NCBI GenBank assembly: GCA_030442035.1
Contig: JAUJEA010000003.1
Location: 186,001-250,000 of the forward strand
DNA length: 64,000 bases
Source: Splendidivirga corallicola
GTDB lineage: Bacteria; Bacteroidota; Bacteroidia; Cytophagales; Cyclobacteriaceae
Reading direction: 5' to 3'
Under the pieces are notes generated by a model that saw only the letters and a list, made by a program, of their open reading frames with translations, ran no database searches and was not told the origin of the DNA. The position numbers were made by a program, and so were the translations under genes. Positions 42,254 through 51,784 of this stretch are shown here, piece after piece (position 1 is the first letter of the stretch; each line of letters begins with the position of its first letter).

Positions 42254-44233
42254 TTACTGGATAGCATCATAAGTAAGTGTCCAATCTTTGAAGAAAGGAT
42301 CTGTAGCACCTGGATCTATCGCTCCCTTATAAGAAAGATCATCTAAACCAGTAGGAAGACCTGTCATTAAATCAGAAGTAACTTCTGATGCTGTAGGAGT
42401 AAATCTACTTACACCAGTTCCAAAACCTGGATTTACAAATGTGTTGTTAGTAGTCATATCAGTTTCGAAAGCAGTTACATCAGCAGGAGTAGCTGTGCCA
42501 TTTTCTTCTTTTACGTTAAAAAGATTAGCAAAATTTGCACCGTCTGTTACACCATTCACATTATAGAAGATATTGTTAGAGATGTTCAGTTCATCAGCCA
42601 GATATCTGTCGAAAGAACTTTCTTTATCAGCTCGGAACTCCACAGCGGCAGCACCCTGGTGCCCTACGATAATACTGTTGTAAAGACCACCGGCAATGTT
42701 ATCTCTGAACAAGAAGGCTTCTTTTTGTGTAACTTCCTGCTCATTGTCATCTTCAAGAACAAGGGTAATATTAGCCATGCTTGGGCTACCAAAAGGCATC
42801 GCCTCTTCGTCAGCTCCAACGCCACCATCCCATTCTCCACCGCGAGGATCACTGCTGCTTACGGTTTGAGTAGTATGCCAAACAAGTACTTTTTGGATCT
42901 TTCCTCTATAACCTTCGTCCAAATCAATTCCATCATCACCACAAAGTGAGACTACAGCATTTTTAAGATTTGCAGTTCCTCCGAAGAACTCGATTCCGTC
43001 ATCCAGGTTTGCAAAAATTTCAATGTTTTCAAGCGTAGTTCCTGATCCTACAGATCCTAATGTTAGGCCGTTGATCTCGTTATCACTACCGATTACACTA
43101 CCACCGTGTCTGATTGAAACATATCGCATGATACCGGAATTATCATCATCTGCACTTCCGCCGTATAGAGATCTGTCATCAGTTGTAGGTAGACCTTCGA
43201 TTGATTTTTCGTTGGCAATAGAATTGTTGTTATTAGTAGCTTTACCTAATAAGATCACACCACCCCAAAGTGCATTCTCTTCATTTGGAACTGAACCATT
43301 AAGATCATCAGCCAAACCTGTGAAGATAATTGGAGATTCTGCAGTTCCTTCAGCCATTATCTTACCGCCTCTTGCTACGATCAAAGCACTGGCTCCTGAT
43401 CCTTGACCTGGTTGTCCTTTGATAACAGTACCTGGCTCAATTGTTAATACTTGTCCATCATTCACAAAAACGAAACCTCTTAACACATAAACGGTATCAC
43501 TTGACCAAGTTACTGTTCCTGTACCTTCAGCAGAAGAGAAAACATCCTTGGTAGGAAGATCACCAACGGTCAATACATGTGTTGCCGTGTTAGTGTCACC
43601 ATTGGAATCTGTTACAGTAAATACAAAAGTAATGGTTGAATTAGCCTCTTCTACGGAAGTTTGATATTGGAAATCATAAGTTGCAGAAGTTTCACCGCTG
43701 TAAGTAACGTCTGTTCCAAACGCCTGACCATTTTTTGTTACAGAAAGAGATGCTAATCCATCTTCTGCAGCCAGGTTAGCAGTTACAGGTCCAAGCAAAC
43801 CACCAGCAGCCACAGTGGCTGTTTCCGGAATGTCTGATATAGTAGGTACAGGGCTTGCAGAAACGTTAACTGTTGCATTTTGTGCAACCGTTTGGTCGCT
43901 ATTATCAGTAACTGTGATAGTAACTGAAGCTGCACCTGCAGTAGTTCCAGCTGTATAAGATACAACTACTGATCCGGTTTGATCACCAGCAGTTGGTTGA
44001 GAGCTTATAGTAGCTGAGCCAGCAGATTGTGTTACCGAGGCACTCTTATAGCCACCTGGTGTGTTTACAGTGAAAGTTATATCCACTGAACCACCCACCG
44101 TCACTGAAGGGATTGATGAAGGAGCCGTAGCCGTTGGCGCCGCAGGCTTGGCATCATCATCATCCTTACATGCAGAAAAAATTGTGAGCCCTGCAAATGC
44201 TAGGAGTAGGCTTAAATAAGATAATTTTTTCAT
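42254..44233 (-). CDS. Large surface lipoprotein, Ig-like N-terminus and beta-helix C-terminus
   Basis: The 659-residue protein has a lipoprotein signal (LLAFAGLTIFSAC) followed by KDDDDAKP, an acidic tag common on exported Bacteroidota lipoproteins. Residues ~35-225 look like two Ig/cadherin-like beta-sandwiches rich in Thr, Ser and Val (SVTVGGSVDITFTV, NSTITFVFTVTDSNGD). Residues ~230-560 contain beta-helix rungs: YVLRGFVFVNDGQVLTIEPGTVIKGQPGQG (split), GSGTTLENIEIFANLDDGIEFFGG, LKNAVVSLCGDDGIDLDEG. The C-terminus is WTLTYDAIQ. It lies directly upstream of the TonB-dependent receptor gene and probably acts with it at the cell surface. The ligand is unknown. Weak repeats with 11- or 22-base spacing also occur upstream (44280-44380). 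Confidence 0.82.
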   Translation of the reverse strand: MKKLSYLSLLLAFAGLTIFSACKDDDDAKPAAPTATAPSSIPSVTVGGSVDITFTVNTPGGYKSASVTQSAGSATISSQPTAGDQTGSVVVSYTAGTTAGAASVTITVTDNSDQTVAQNATVNVSASPVPTISDIPETATVAAGGLLGPVTANLAAEDGLASLSVTKNGQAFGTDVTYSGETSATYDFQYQTSVEEANSTITFVFTVTDSNGDTNTATHVLTVGDLPTKDVFSSAEGTGTVTWSSDTVYVLRGFVFVNDGQVLTIEPGTVIKGQPGQGSGASALIVARGGKIMAEGTAESPIIFTGLADDLNGSVPNEENALWGGVILLGKATNNNNSIANEKSIEGLPTTDDRSLYGGSADDDNSGIMRYVSIRHGGSVIGSDNEINGLTLGSVGSGTTLENIEIFANLDDGIEFFGGTANLKNAVVSLCGDDGIDLDEGYRGKIQKVLVWHTTQTVSSSDPRGGEWDGGVGADEEAMPFGSPSMANITLVLEDDNEQEVTQKEAFLFRDNIAGGLYNSIIVGHQGAAAVEFRADKESSFDRYLADELNISNNIFYNVNGVTDGANFANLFNVKEENGTATPADVTAFETDMTTNNTFVNPGFGTGVSRFTPTASEVTSDLMTGLPTGLDDLSYKGAIDPGATDPFFKDWTLTYDAIQ

Positions 44234-44422
44234 GTCTTCTTTTAAGTTTAGAATTTAGGTTTTGAAATATGCAGGGCAAAATTGTAGATTAATTGTTAAG
44301 ACATCGCTTAGCAATTGTTATGAAATCATTAAACAACTTTTGGTGGATTTGACCTAGGCTTAACATAAACTTCACATTGAAGAACTAAATTCCACATGCG
44401 CTTTTCATTGAATTCAGGGCAT

Positions 44423-44448
44423 AAAAAAAGGAGTCCAGGTGGACTCCT
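44423..44448 (-). terminator. Terminator of moxR
   Basis: AGGAGTCC (44429-44436) and GGACTCCT (44441-44448) form an 8-bp stem; on the minus strand a run of seven T follows (A at 44423-44429). It lies 25 bases after the moxR stop. Confidence 0.88.
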
Positions 44449-44472
44449 CTTATATTGTCAGCTATATAGAAC

Positions 44473-45465
44473 TTACGAATTTATTGGTATTTTCTTGAGT
44501 ATGGAGTTGATAATATCATGTGTTGTTATCCCATCTGCTTCGGCTTCATAGTTCAAAATGATCCTATGATTTAACACATCATCAGCTACTTCCTTAATGT
44601 CTTCGGGAAGCACATAATCTCTCTCATCAAAAAATGCTGTGGCCTTCGCTGCTAAATTCAAATTAATACTTGCTCGGGGAGAAGCACCGAATTGAATGAA
44701 TCCTGCCTCGGTATCCAGACCATATTCTTTAGGATTTCTTGAAGCAAATATTAATTCAATAATATAGCGTTCCAATGATTCTGAAATGCTCACCTGGTTA
44801 ATTTCACTTCGAATGGCGAAAATATCTTCTTTGCTGAGAACCGTACCCACCTCGCCATTAAAACTTAAATTGGACATTCTTCTCATTACCTCCAGTTCCT
44901 CATCCTTATTAGGATAATCAACATGCACCTTAAGCATGAATCTGTCTACCTGCGCTTCCGGCAAAGGGTAAGTTCCCTCCTGATCAACCGGGTTTTGAGT
45001 AGCCATTACCAGGAATGGTCTGTCAAGCTCAAATGTCTCTTCACCAATGGTAACTTGCTTTTCTTGCATAGACTCCAATAAAGCAGATTGCACTTTGGCT
45101 GGAGAACGGTTGATTTCATCGGCTAAAATCATATTGGCAAAGATGGGACCCTTTTTAACTTCAAAATTGGCCTTCTTCTGATTATATATCATTGTACCAA
45201 TCAAATCGGCCGGCAGAAGATCGGGAGTAAACTGGATTCTTTGAAAGTCTAGATGTAACACTTTAGCCAATGTACTTACTGTGAGTGTTTTTGCTAATCC
45301 TGGCACCCCTTCCAGCAATATATGGCCTTGTGTAAATAGACCGATTAAGAGACGATTCAACATGTATTCCTGGCCAACAACTACTTTTCCCACTTCCCTG
45401 AACACCTGTTTGATTTTTTCCCGATGCTCCTTCTTTATATCGTTGGTTGTTATTGATTCTTCCAT
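44473..45465 (-). CDS. moxR: MoxR-family AAA+ ATPase
   Basis: The 330-residue protein is an AAA+ ATPase of the MoxR (AAA_3) family, chaperones that help assemble or activate metal- or VWA-domain proteins. Motifs: VVGQEYMLNRLLIGLFTQGHILLEGVPGLAKT (Walker A, split), IFANMILADEINRSPAKVQSALLE (Walker B), MATQNPVDQEGTYPLPEAQVDRFML (sensor 1/arginine region) and GASPRASINL (sensor 2). MoxR genes are usually followed by DUF58 and VWA genes. Here the transcript ends at a terminator right after the gene, so the partner is elsewhere. A -7 box TAGATTTG (minus strand) lies upstream. Confidence 0.93.
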   Translation of the reverse strand: MEESITTNDIKKEHREKIKQVFREVGKVVVGQEYMLNRLLIGLFTQGHILLEGVPGLAKTLTVSTLAKVLHLDFQRIQFTPDLLPADLIGTMIYNQKKANFEVKKGPIFANMILADEINRSPAKVQSALLESMQEKQVTIGEETFELDRPFLVMATQNPVDQEGTYPLPEAQVDRFMLKVHVDYPNKDEELEVMRRMSNLSFNGEVGTVLSKEDIFAIRSEINQVSISESLERYIIELIFASRNPKEYGLDTEAGFIQFGASPRASINLNLAAKATAFFDERDYVLPEDIKEVADDVLNHRIILNYEAEADGITTHDIINSILKKIPINS

Positions 45466-45496
45466 TGAACAATGATATTATATTTCTTAAAGAACG

Positions 45497-45504
45497 CAAA
45501 TCTA
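45497..45504 (-). promoter_or_regulatory. -7 promoter element of moxR (TAGATTTG)
   Basis: CAAATCTA on the plus strand reads TAGATTTG on the minus strand, 32 bases before the moxR ATG. Confidence 0.5.
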
Positions 45505-45604
45505 TTAAATAAATATTTATTCTTGGATCATATTATGTTGAACGGCATGATTATCATCTCCAATTTTATCAATTTTAACCTTTTTTAACATTGTGAGAGG
45601 TGTT

Positions 45605-45739
45605 AGGTTTCAGGTATCAGATTTTAGTTTTCATTGAGAAGATCATTGATGCATTTCCATTATTATAAGAATAGCTTTTTGAGCAATTGCGAATTCTTTA
45701 AATATTAATCCTGATACCTGAAATCTGATGTCTGAAAAC
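45605..45739. repeat. Imperfect inverted repeat of the GGTATCAGAT family
   Basis: TTTCAGGTATCAG (45608-45620) is matched by the reverse complement of CTGATACCTGAAA (45711-45723), with similar flanking sequence (AGGTTTCAGGTATCAGAT versus AGATTTCAGGTATCAGG). The same words occur in the repeat at 2193-2331. It lies in a ~700-base gap between moxR and fumC. The small frame at 45728-45925 that begins in the right arm has no recognisable features and is not called. Confidence 0.6.
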
Positions 45740-46125
45740 TTTAAATTGGTTCAAGGTGTAATCATGATGAAAAGGACCCAAGGAGAGACCTCACAAAATG
45801 TTAAAGGGCATAAAAGAAAAAAGGAAGCCTCTCGACTCCCTTTTCCAAACTGTAAAAAACTAACCCTAAATTTTAACCTATATTACCTTATTAACTCGCG
45901 CTATAAGCTTTTGCTTATTTCTTAAAGTTCTTATTTGAATGAGTCAATTTTAACTCTTTGTTTTAATTGACTAACATTTCAAAGATGCAGGCTTTCTAAT
46001 TAATTTCTAAATCCGAATATTGGCTTTTCTTACATTCGTAACTTTAAATATTACAGTGAAAAAATCAATATATCGAAACCAGATATTCACTACAAGGAAT
46101 TTACTATTTCAATGAATTATTTTTC

Positions 46126-46133
46126 TAAATTTG
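46126..46133 (+). promoter_or_regulatory. -7 promoter element of fumC (TAAATTTG)
   Basis: TAAATTTG lies 37 bases before the fumC ATG at 46170. A TTTA about 22 bases upstream could serve as a poor -33 box. It excludes the earlier TTG at 46131 as a start. Confidence 0.6.
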
Positions 46134-46169
46134 CCTCTTAAAGATTTGTACCAGAAAAAATCATCAAGC

Positions 46170-47570
46170 ATGAGTATTAGGATAGAAAAGGACACCATGG
46201 GTACTATTGAAGTCCCGGCTGATAAGTATTGGGGAGCTCAAACACAAAGATCAAAAGAAAACTTTGATATTGGCGGCGAAAGCATGAAAATGCCCATTGA
46301 GATCATACGGGCATTTGCCATACTTAAGAAGGCTGCGGCCAGTACTAATCATGAGTTAGGTGTTTTATCTGAAGATACCGCTGATATTATCTGCAAAGTT
46401 TGTGATGAAATCTCAAATGGAGCGCTTGATGATCAATTTCCTTTAGTTGTTTGGCAAACCGGATCGGGGACACAATCCAATATGAATGTAAACGAGGTAG
46501 TAGCCAATAGAGCTCACGTTCTTTTGGGTGGAAAGTTGGACGATGAACAAAAAAAAGTACACCCAAATGATGATGTGAATAAATCACAGTCCTCCAATGA
46601 TACCTTTCCTACAGCCATGCATATCGCTGCTTACAAAATGATTGTTGAGCAGACCATTCCCAAAATTGAATCATTGAGGAATGTCCTTCAGGAAAAAGTG
46701 GAAGCTTTTGCAGATGTGGTTAAAATCGGAAGAACACATTTCATGGATGCCACTCCGCTAACACTTGGTCATGAATTCTCAGGTTACGTCTCACAATTGG
46801 ATCATGGATTAAAGGCATTAAGAAATACGCTGGATCATTTATCAGAGCTGGCTCTTGGGGGTACAGCAGTTGGAACAGGTTTGAATACTCCTAATGGATA
46901 TGCAGACCTTGTTGCTAAAAAAATTGCTGAATTTTCGGGTCATCCATTTGTAAGTGCTGAAAACAAATTTGAAGCATTAGCAGCACATGATGCTATAGTA
47001 GAGACCTCAGGAGCACTTAAACAACTTGCGGTCAGCCTTATGAAAATAGGGAATGACATTCGCATGTTATCTTCAGGCCCACGATCAGGAATAGGTGAAA
47101 TCATCATTCCTGAAAATGAACCTGGCTCTTCCATTATGCCAGGAAAAGTTAATCCTACACAATGTGAAGCACTCACCATGGTATGTGCTCAGGTAATTGG
47201 AAACGACACTGCTATTTCTGTAGGTGGTATGACCGGTCACTTTGAGTTGAACGTTTTCAAACCAATGATGATTTATAATTTACTTACATCTGCCAGATTA
47301 CTGGGTGATGCGAGCCAATCTTTTGAAAGAAACTGTGCTGTTGGAATAGAGCCAAATTATGCAACAATTGAAGATAAATTAGAGAAATCGTTAATGCTGG
47401 TTACAGCTTTGAATCCACACATAGGGTATGAGAATGCTGCTAAGATCGCTAAAAAGGCCCACAAAGAGGGCAGTACATTGAGGGACGCAGCCATTGAGCT
47501 CGGATTACTCACAAATGAACAATTCAACGAATGGGTGGTACCAAAGAACATGATAGGTAGTTTGAAGTAA
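46170..47570 (+). CDS. fumC: Fumarate hydratase, class II
   Basis: FumC interconverts fumarate and malate in the TCA cycle without an iron-sulfur cluster. The 466-residue protein (start at 46170, [28 protein letters not shown]) has the superfamily signature [16 protein letters not shown], the substrate-binding GSGTQSNMN and [13 protein letters not shown], and [22 protein letters not shown]. Length and motifs are complete. An upstream TTG in frame at 46131 lies within the promoter and is rejected. It is a single-gene unit. Confidence 0.96.
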   Translation: MSIRIEKDTMGTIEVPADKYWGAQTQRSKENFDIGGESMKMPIEIIRAFAILKKAAASTNHELGVLSEDTADIICKVCDEISNGALDDQFPLVVWQTGSGTQSNMNVNEVVANRAHVLLGGKLDDEQKKVHPNDDVNKSQSSNDTFPTAMHIAAYKMIVEQTIPKIESLRNVLQEKVEAFADVVKIGRTHFMDATPLTLGHEFSGYVSQLDHGLKALRNTLDHLSELALGGTAVGTGLNTPNGYADLVAKKIAEFSGHPFVSAENKFEALAAHDAIVETSGALKQLAVSLMKIGNDIRMLSSGPRSGIGEIIIPENEPGSSIMPGKVNPTQCEALTMVCAQVIGNDTAISVGGMTGHFELNVFKPMMIYNLLTSARLLGDASQSFERNCAVGIEPNYATIEDKLEKSLMLVTALNPHIGYENAAKIAKKAHKEGSTLRDAAIELGLLTNEQFNEWVVPKNMIGSLK

Positions 47571-47676
47571 TTTTAGGCAAAAATCGCTTTAAAACTTATC
47601 CATTCCATTAAAAATATATTAAAATCGCTCTCGTTTGATAGCAAGAGAACATGTTCAAGTTTGACTTTTACAGGGT

Positions 47677-47684
47677 TATTTTTG
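47677..47684 (+). promoter_or_regulatory. -7 promoter element (TATTTTTG) of the 47732 gene
   Basis: TATTTTTG matches TAnnTTTG, 48 bases before the start codon. No -33 box at the right distance was seen. Confidence 0.4.
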
Positions 47685-47731
47685 TACATTGTCCCTCAAA
47701 TCGTTAAGGTTTTGAAACTAATATTCTAAAA

Positions 47732-48325
47732 ATGAAAAATACAACCATCATCTTATGTATGCTTTTCTGCTTCTCAATGGGATTTGAAGCGAACGCTCAA
47801 CTCTCAAAAAAAGAGGCAAAAGAGTGGAAGAAAAGAAAGAAAAGCTTATCCATTGAAGAATTCAAGAAAATTGTTGAAGAAAACAGTTCTGTGAAGGGTC
47901 AGATTAGTAGCTTAAATGGCCAGGTATCTAGTCTTCAATCAAGAGTTGCCGATAAGGATTCCGAAATAAATAGGCTGAAAAATGAGCTAAGCTCTGCAAG
48001 AGCAGCTGTTAATGAAAAAAAGCCTGAACCTTCTGAACCAACTGACAATAGCACTAGAGTAGCCAGAGGTGTCGTTTTTAAAGTGCAAATAGGCGCTTTC
48101 AGAAACAAGGATCTTTCAAAATATTTTAACAATGATGGGGACTTTAGTGGAGAGGATGCTGATGGAGTCCAAAAGTACACATTGGGTAGTTTCAGAGACT
48201 ACTGGGAAGCGGATACTTTCAAGAAATATTTAAGAGAGATGGGAGTGAAAGACGCCTGGATAGTACCTTATAAAGATGGTGTCAGAGTTCCTATAAAGGA
48301 TGTCCTTGAAGGAATTGTGAATTAA
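47732..48325 (+). CDS. Exported coiled-coil protein with C-terminal SPOR-like domain
   Basis: The 197-residue protein has a signal peptide (ending FEANA), a charged coiled coil (residues ~30-95, ENSSVKGQISSLNGQVSSLQ then VADKDSEINRLKNEL), a proline-containing linker, and a C-terminal domain. That domain reads VVFKVQIGAFRNKDL, YTLGSFRDYWEADTFKKYLREMGVKDAW and IVPYKDGVRVP. The last part has the strand-helix layout of SPOR (peptidoglycan-binding) domains, which bind denuded glycan strands at division sites. In Bacteroidota similar proteins are often labelled ezrin/radixin/moesin family because of the coiled coil. It ends in a strong terminator before rmuC. Confidence 0.75.
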   Translation: MKNTTIILCMLFCFSMGFEANAQLSKKEAKEWKKRKKSLSIEEFKKIVEENSSVKGQISSLNGQVSSLQSRVADKDSEINRLKNELSSARAAVNEKKPEPSEPTDNSTRVARGVVFKVQIGAFRNKDLSKYFNNDGDFSGEDADGVQKYTLGSFRDYWEADTFKKYLREMGVKDAWIVPYKDGVRVPIKDVLEGIVN

Positions 48326-48350
48326 GAAAATTTTAAATTAAATTAGAAAA

Positions 48351-48380
48351 GCAGTACTTAAATTAAGTGCTGCTTTTTTT
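48351..48380 (+). terminator. Terminator of the SPOR-like gene
   Basis: GCAGTACTTAA (48351-48361) pairs with TTAAGTGCTGC (48363-48373) and is followed by seven T. It lies between the SPOR-like gene and rmuC. Confidence 0.85.
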
Positions 48381-48397
48381 ATGTCTTTTTTATACCT

Positions 48398-49747
48398 GTG
48401 GAAATCATTTATTTGACGATCGGAATATTAGTAGGCTCACTACTTATTTGGTTTGTAGCAAGATCTAAGTATAGCTCGGATATCGCTGCATTGCAAGAAA
48501 AATATGCGGAATTGGATAAAGAGAAGAGCCTTATACAGGAAAGGTACAATCTTCTGAAGAACACTTTTCAGGAAGTTGACGAATCGAAGAAGAGATCGGA
48601 ATTAGAGGCTCACGAATTGGAAAGAAAGTTGATCATTTCGGAAAATGAATTAAAAAATCTGTTGGAAAAACATGAGTTCCAAAAGGAAGAACTCAATCGA
48701 CTCAACGATCATTTCACTGAAAAATTTGAAAACATAGCCAACCAGATTCTTGACAAGAATTCAGAACAATTCTCTAAAATTAATCAGGAACGGCTAAAAA
48801 ATATCCTGGATCCATTGAAGGAGAAAATTACCTCATTTGAAAAGAAGGTTGATGAAACCCATAAATCACAGGCCATAGAAAGCAATTTACTGAAGAAAGA
48901 AATTAAAAGTCTTTCCGAACTAAATCAGCAGATGACACAGGAGGCACATAATCTTACCCAGGCCCTAAAAGGAGATAATAAAGTACAAGGTAATTGGGGC
49001 GAATTTGTTCTTGAAAGGATATTAGAAAATTCTGGCCTTTCAAAAGGTTCGGAATATATTCTTCAAGGAAAGGATTTAAAGTTGAAGGATGAGTATGGCG
49101 CTTCTTTAAAACCTGATGTGATCATTCTTTTACCGGATGAAAAACATATTATTATTGATGCTAAGGTTTCGATAAAAGCATACGAAGCTTACATTCAGGA
49201 AGAGGAAAAGGGTTTAAAAAAATCATTATTAAATCAGCACATAATCTCAATAAAAAATCATGTGAAAGGCCTCAGTGAAAAATATTATCAGGCTGTTGAG
49301 AAGTTAAGGTCGCCGGATTTTGTCTTACTTTTCCTGCCAATTGAGGCATCTTTTAGTGCGACCTTCACTGATGAACAAAATGACCTTTTTGAATATGCCT
49401 GGGAAAAGAGAATTGTTATCGTAAGTCCCACAACACTTTTGGCAAGTCTAAGAACCATCGCCTCCATATGGAAAAACGAAAAGCAAAATAAAAATGCACA
49501 GAAAATAGCCGAAGAGAGTGGAAAATTATATGATAAACTTTTTGCATTTATTTCTGACTTGGAGAAGATTGGAAAGGGTATAAAAAATAGTCAGAGTGCT
49601 TTTGATGATGCAATGAACAAATTAAGTACTGGGAAAGGAAATGTATTGGATAGAGCGGAAAGGCTTAAACAACTCGGTGTAAACTCTAAGAAGTCCCTTA
49701 AGAGTTTCACAAAAGACCAAAAGTGGTTAGGAGAAGAAAACGAATAG
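48398..49747 (+). CDS. rmuC: DNA recombination protein RmuC
   Basis: The 449-residue protein has an N-terminal membrane anchor (IIYLTIGILVGSLLIWFVA), a long coiled coil (residues ~30-190) and the RmuC nuclease-like core. The core shows KGDNKVQGNWGEFVLERILENSGL, LKPDVIILLPDEKHIIIDAKVS, FVLLFLPIEASF and IVIVSPTTLLASLRTIASIWK. RmuC limits inversion of short repeats during recombination in E. coli. Translation must start at GTG 48398, as the nearby ATG at 48381 is in another frame and soon stopped. The last 21 bases overlap a short antisense reading frame. Confidence 0.92.
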   Translation: MEIIYLTIGILVGSLLIWFVARSKYSSDIAALQEKYAELDKEKSLIQERYNLLKNTFQEVDESKKRSELEAHELERKLIISENELKNLLEKHEFQKEELNRLNDHFTEKFENIANQILDKNSEQFSKINQERLKNILDPLKEKITSFEKKVDETHKSQAIESNLLKKEIKSLSELNQQMTQEAHNLTQALKGDNKVQGNWGEFVLERILENSGLSKGSEYILQGKDLKLKDEYGASLKPDVIILLPDEKHIIIDAKVSIKAYEAYIQEEEKGLKKSLLNQHIISIKNHVKGLSEKYYQAVEKLRSPDFVLLFLPIEASFSATFTDEQNDLFEYAWEKRIVIVSPTTLLASLRTIASIWKNEKQNKNAQKIAEESGKLYDKLFAFISDLEKIGKGIKNSQSAFDDAMNKLSTGKGNVLDRAERLKQLGVNSKKSLKSFTKDQKWLGEENE

Positions 49748-49840
49748 AAAAACTATAAAAAGTATCATGAACAAATACAAAACAAGATCAACCTGAATAT
49801 ATGCCTTCCATTTTTTGAAAAACTCAACCAGCTTTTTCAT
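49727..49840 (-). CDS. Putative 37-residue membrane peptide, antisense to the end of rmuC
   Basis: An ATG at 49840 opens a 37-codon frame: a basic amphipathic start (MKKLVEFFKKWKAYIQVD), then a strongly hydrophobic stretch of about 19 residues (LVLYLFMILFIVFLFVFF) and a stop. This is the layout of a single-pass small membrane protein. It occupies most of the otherwise empty space between rmuC and recJ and overlaps the rmuC stop by 21 bases. Base composition cannot decide whether it is coding. I have a vague recollection of similar small proteins in Bacteroidota, but nothing firm. No promoter was identified. Confidence 0.4.
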   Translation of the reverse strand: MKKLVEFFKKWKAYIQVDLVLYLFMILFIVFLFVFFS

Positions 49841-50059
49841 TTAATTATAGGTGGACAGTAAACAATATTGAAGTCGGCAGGAACCCAACTTTAATGAACC
49901 TGTTGATTTCAAAAGTATGAAATTTAAAATTGACAATACTCTGTTTGATGATGGTAAATTCAGGGATTCACAAGATTTATCCCATTGTTTACACATGATC
50001 ATCAGTAATCATTTTAACAAATGAAATTTTCTATACTTATTTTCTTAATTTAGCTGCAT

Positions 50060-51763
50060 ATGGTTCACAACTGGATTTACAAAGTACAGCCTGAAGAAGA
50101 AGAGATAAGGAAGTTATCCACGGAAATTAATGTAAACCCCATTCTTTCTTCCCTGCTGATTCAAAGGAATTTGAAAAGCTTTGAAGACGCACGAAAGTAT
50201 TTTCGCCCATCTCTGGAGATGCTACATGATCCGTTTCTTATGAAAGATATGGAGAAAGCAGTGGAGCGAATTAAAACAGCCATAAAACGAAACGAAAAAA
50301 TTCTTGTTTATGGTGACTACGATGTGGATGGCACGACAGCTGTGGCCGTATTTTATGACTTCTTAAAGAGTTTTTATGAGCATGTAGATTTTTACATTCC
50401 GGATAGATATACAGAGGGTTATGGTGTGTCAAGAGCAGGAATTGAGTGGGCTGCTGAAAACGGATTTCAACTGATTGTTAGTCTTGACTGCGGTATAAAA
50501 GCAGTTGACAAAGTTGCCCTAGCTAAAAGTAAGGGAATTGATTTTATTGTATGCGATCATCATAGACCGGGTGAGATCCTTCCCAATGCTCATGCCATAT
50601 TAGATCCGAAGCGGGCAGATTGTCAGTATCCTTTCAAGGAGCTTTCAGGTTGTGGTGTGGGATTTAAATTGCTACAGGCAATTTGCATTGAAGAAGACAT
50701 CAATGTTAATAAGTTATACGAATATCTTGATCTTCTTGCAATCAGCATAGCCTCTGACATTGTCCCAATTGTTGGAGAAAATAGGGTCCTGGCTCATTTT
50801 GGTTTGATCAAATTAAATAAGAAACCAATGGCAGGCGTCCAGGCACTTATTGAAATTGCCGGGCTGTCCGATAATCTGGACATTTCCTCGATAGTTTTTA
50901 GCATTGGGCCAAGGATCAATGCTGCAGGAAGGATTGGACATGCAAAAGCTTCCGTTGAGCTGCTTATCTCCAAAAATGAAGATGATACACTTAGCTATGC
51001 TAAAAAAATTGATGATCAAAACTCACGGAGAAGAGGTTATGATACAGACATCACCGAGGAGGCCATTCGTATGATAGAAAACGGAGAACATGGTGAAAGT
51101 TTAAAATCAACGGTGCTCTTTAAAAATGACTGGCATAAAGGTGTGATTGGAATTGTGGCATCTCGCTGCATGGAAAAATATTACCGGCCAACGATAATTC
51201 TTACCGAATCAAATAAAAAAGCAACCGGTTCCGCACGGTCGGTCCTGGGCTTTGACATATATGAAGCCATTTCGGAATGCTCGGATCTACTCGATCAGTA
51301 CGGTGGGCATCGATATGCCGCGGGTCTTACACTGGAACTTGAAAATGTAGCAGCATTTCAGAAAAAATTTCAGGAGGTAGTTGCCAGAAATATTAAAGAG
51401 GAACAATTAATTCCAACCATTGAAATAGATCAGAAAATAGGCTTTTCACAAATTAATTATCGCTTTTATAATATACTCAAACAAATGAATCCTTTTGGGC
51501 CTGAAAATATGCGCCCGGTTTTTGCTACACACAATGTCTATGCTGTCAATCGACCTAAAATTATGAAAGAGCAGCATTTGAAATTTATGGTAGCAGAAGA
51601 AAACTCTGAAAATCAAATTGAAGCCATTGGCTTTGGTTTCGCCGAGTATTTTGATTTGATCAATAGTGGTATGCGTTTTAAAATTGCATATACGATTGAA
51701 GAAAACAATTTTATGAGTAATCGCTATCTGCAATTATACCTGAAGGACATTAAGTTTGATTAA
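50060..51763 (+). CDS. recJ: Single-stranded-DNA-specific exonuclease RecJ
   Basis: RecJ degrades single-stranded DNA 5' to 3' in recombination and mismatch repair. The 567-residue protein has the DHH-superfamily motifs: VYGDYDVDGTTAVAVFYDFL (motif I), LIVSLDCGIKA (motif II), FIVCDHHRPGEILP (motif III, DHH), SGCGVGFKL, SDIVPIVGENR, and the DHHA1-like GARSVLGFDIYEAI-type region and GGHRYAAGLTL. The C-terminal OB domain is present (PVFATHNVYAVNRPKIMKEQHLKF). Length is normal. A -7-like TAATTTAG lies ~15 bases upstream. It is followed by lptB after 21 bases, possibly co-transcribed. Confidence 0.95.
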   Translation: MVHNWIYKVQPEEEEIRKLSTEINVNPILSSLLIQRNLKSFEDARKYFRPSLEMLHDPFLMKDMEKAVERIKTAIKRNEKILVYGDYDVDGTTAVAVFYDFLKSFYEHVDFYIPDRYTEGYGVSRAGIEWAAENGFQLIVSLDCGIKAVDKVALAKSKGIDFIVCDHHRPGEILPNAHAILDPKRADCQYPFKELSGCGVGFKLLQAICIEEDINVNKLYEYLDLLAISIASDIVPIVGENRVLAHFGLIKLNKKPMAGVQALIEIAGLSDNLDISSIVFSIGPRINAAGRIGHAKASVELLISKNEDDTLSYAKKIDDQNSRRRGYDTDITEEAIRMIENGEHGESLKSTVLFKNDWHKGVIGIVASRCMEKYYRPTIILTESNKKATGSARSVLGFDIYEAISECSDLLDQYGGHRYAAGLTLELENVAAFQKKFQEVVARNIKEEQLIPTIEIDQKIGFSQINYRFYNILKQMNPFGPENMRPVFATHNVYAVNRPKIMKEQHLKFMVAEENSENQIEAIGFGFAEYFDLINSGMRFKIAYTIEENNFMSNRYLQLYLKDIKFD

Positions 51764-51784
51764 TTTTGTGTTTTAATATTTTTT

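Noticed and set aside
45728..45925. 65-codon open frame between moxR and fumC
   Set aside because: It begins in the arm of the inverted repeat, has no start signals or recognisable features, and reads like translated non-coding DNA.
46131..46169. TTG start for fumC
   Set aside because: The TTG is part of the TAAATTTG promoter element, so it cannot be translated from that promoter.
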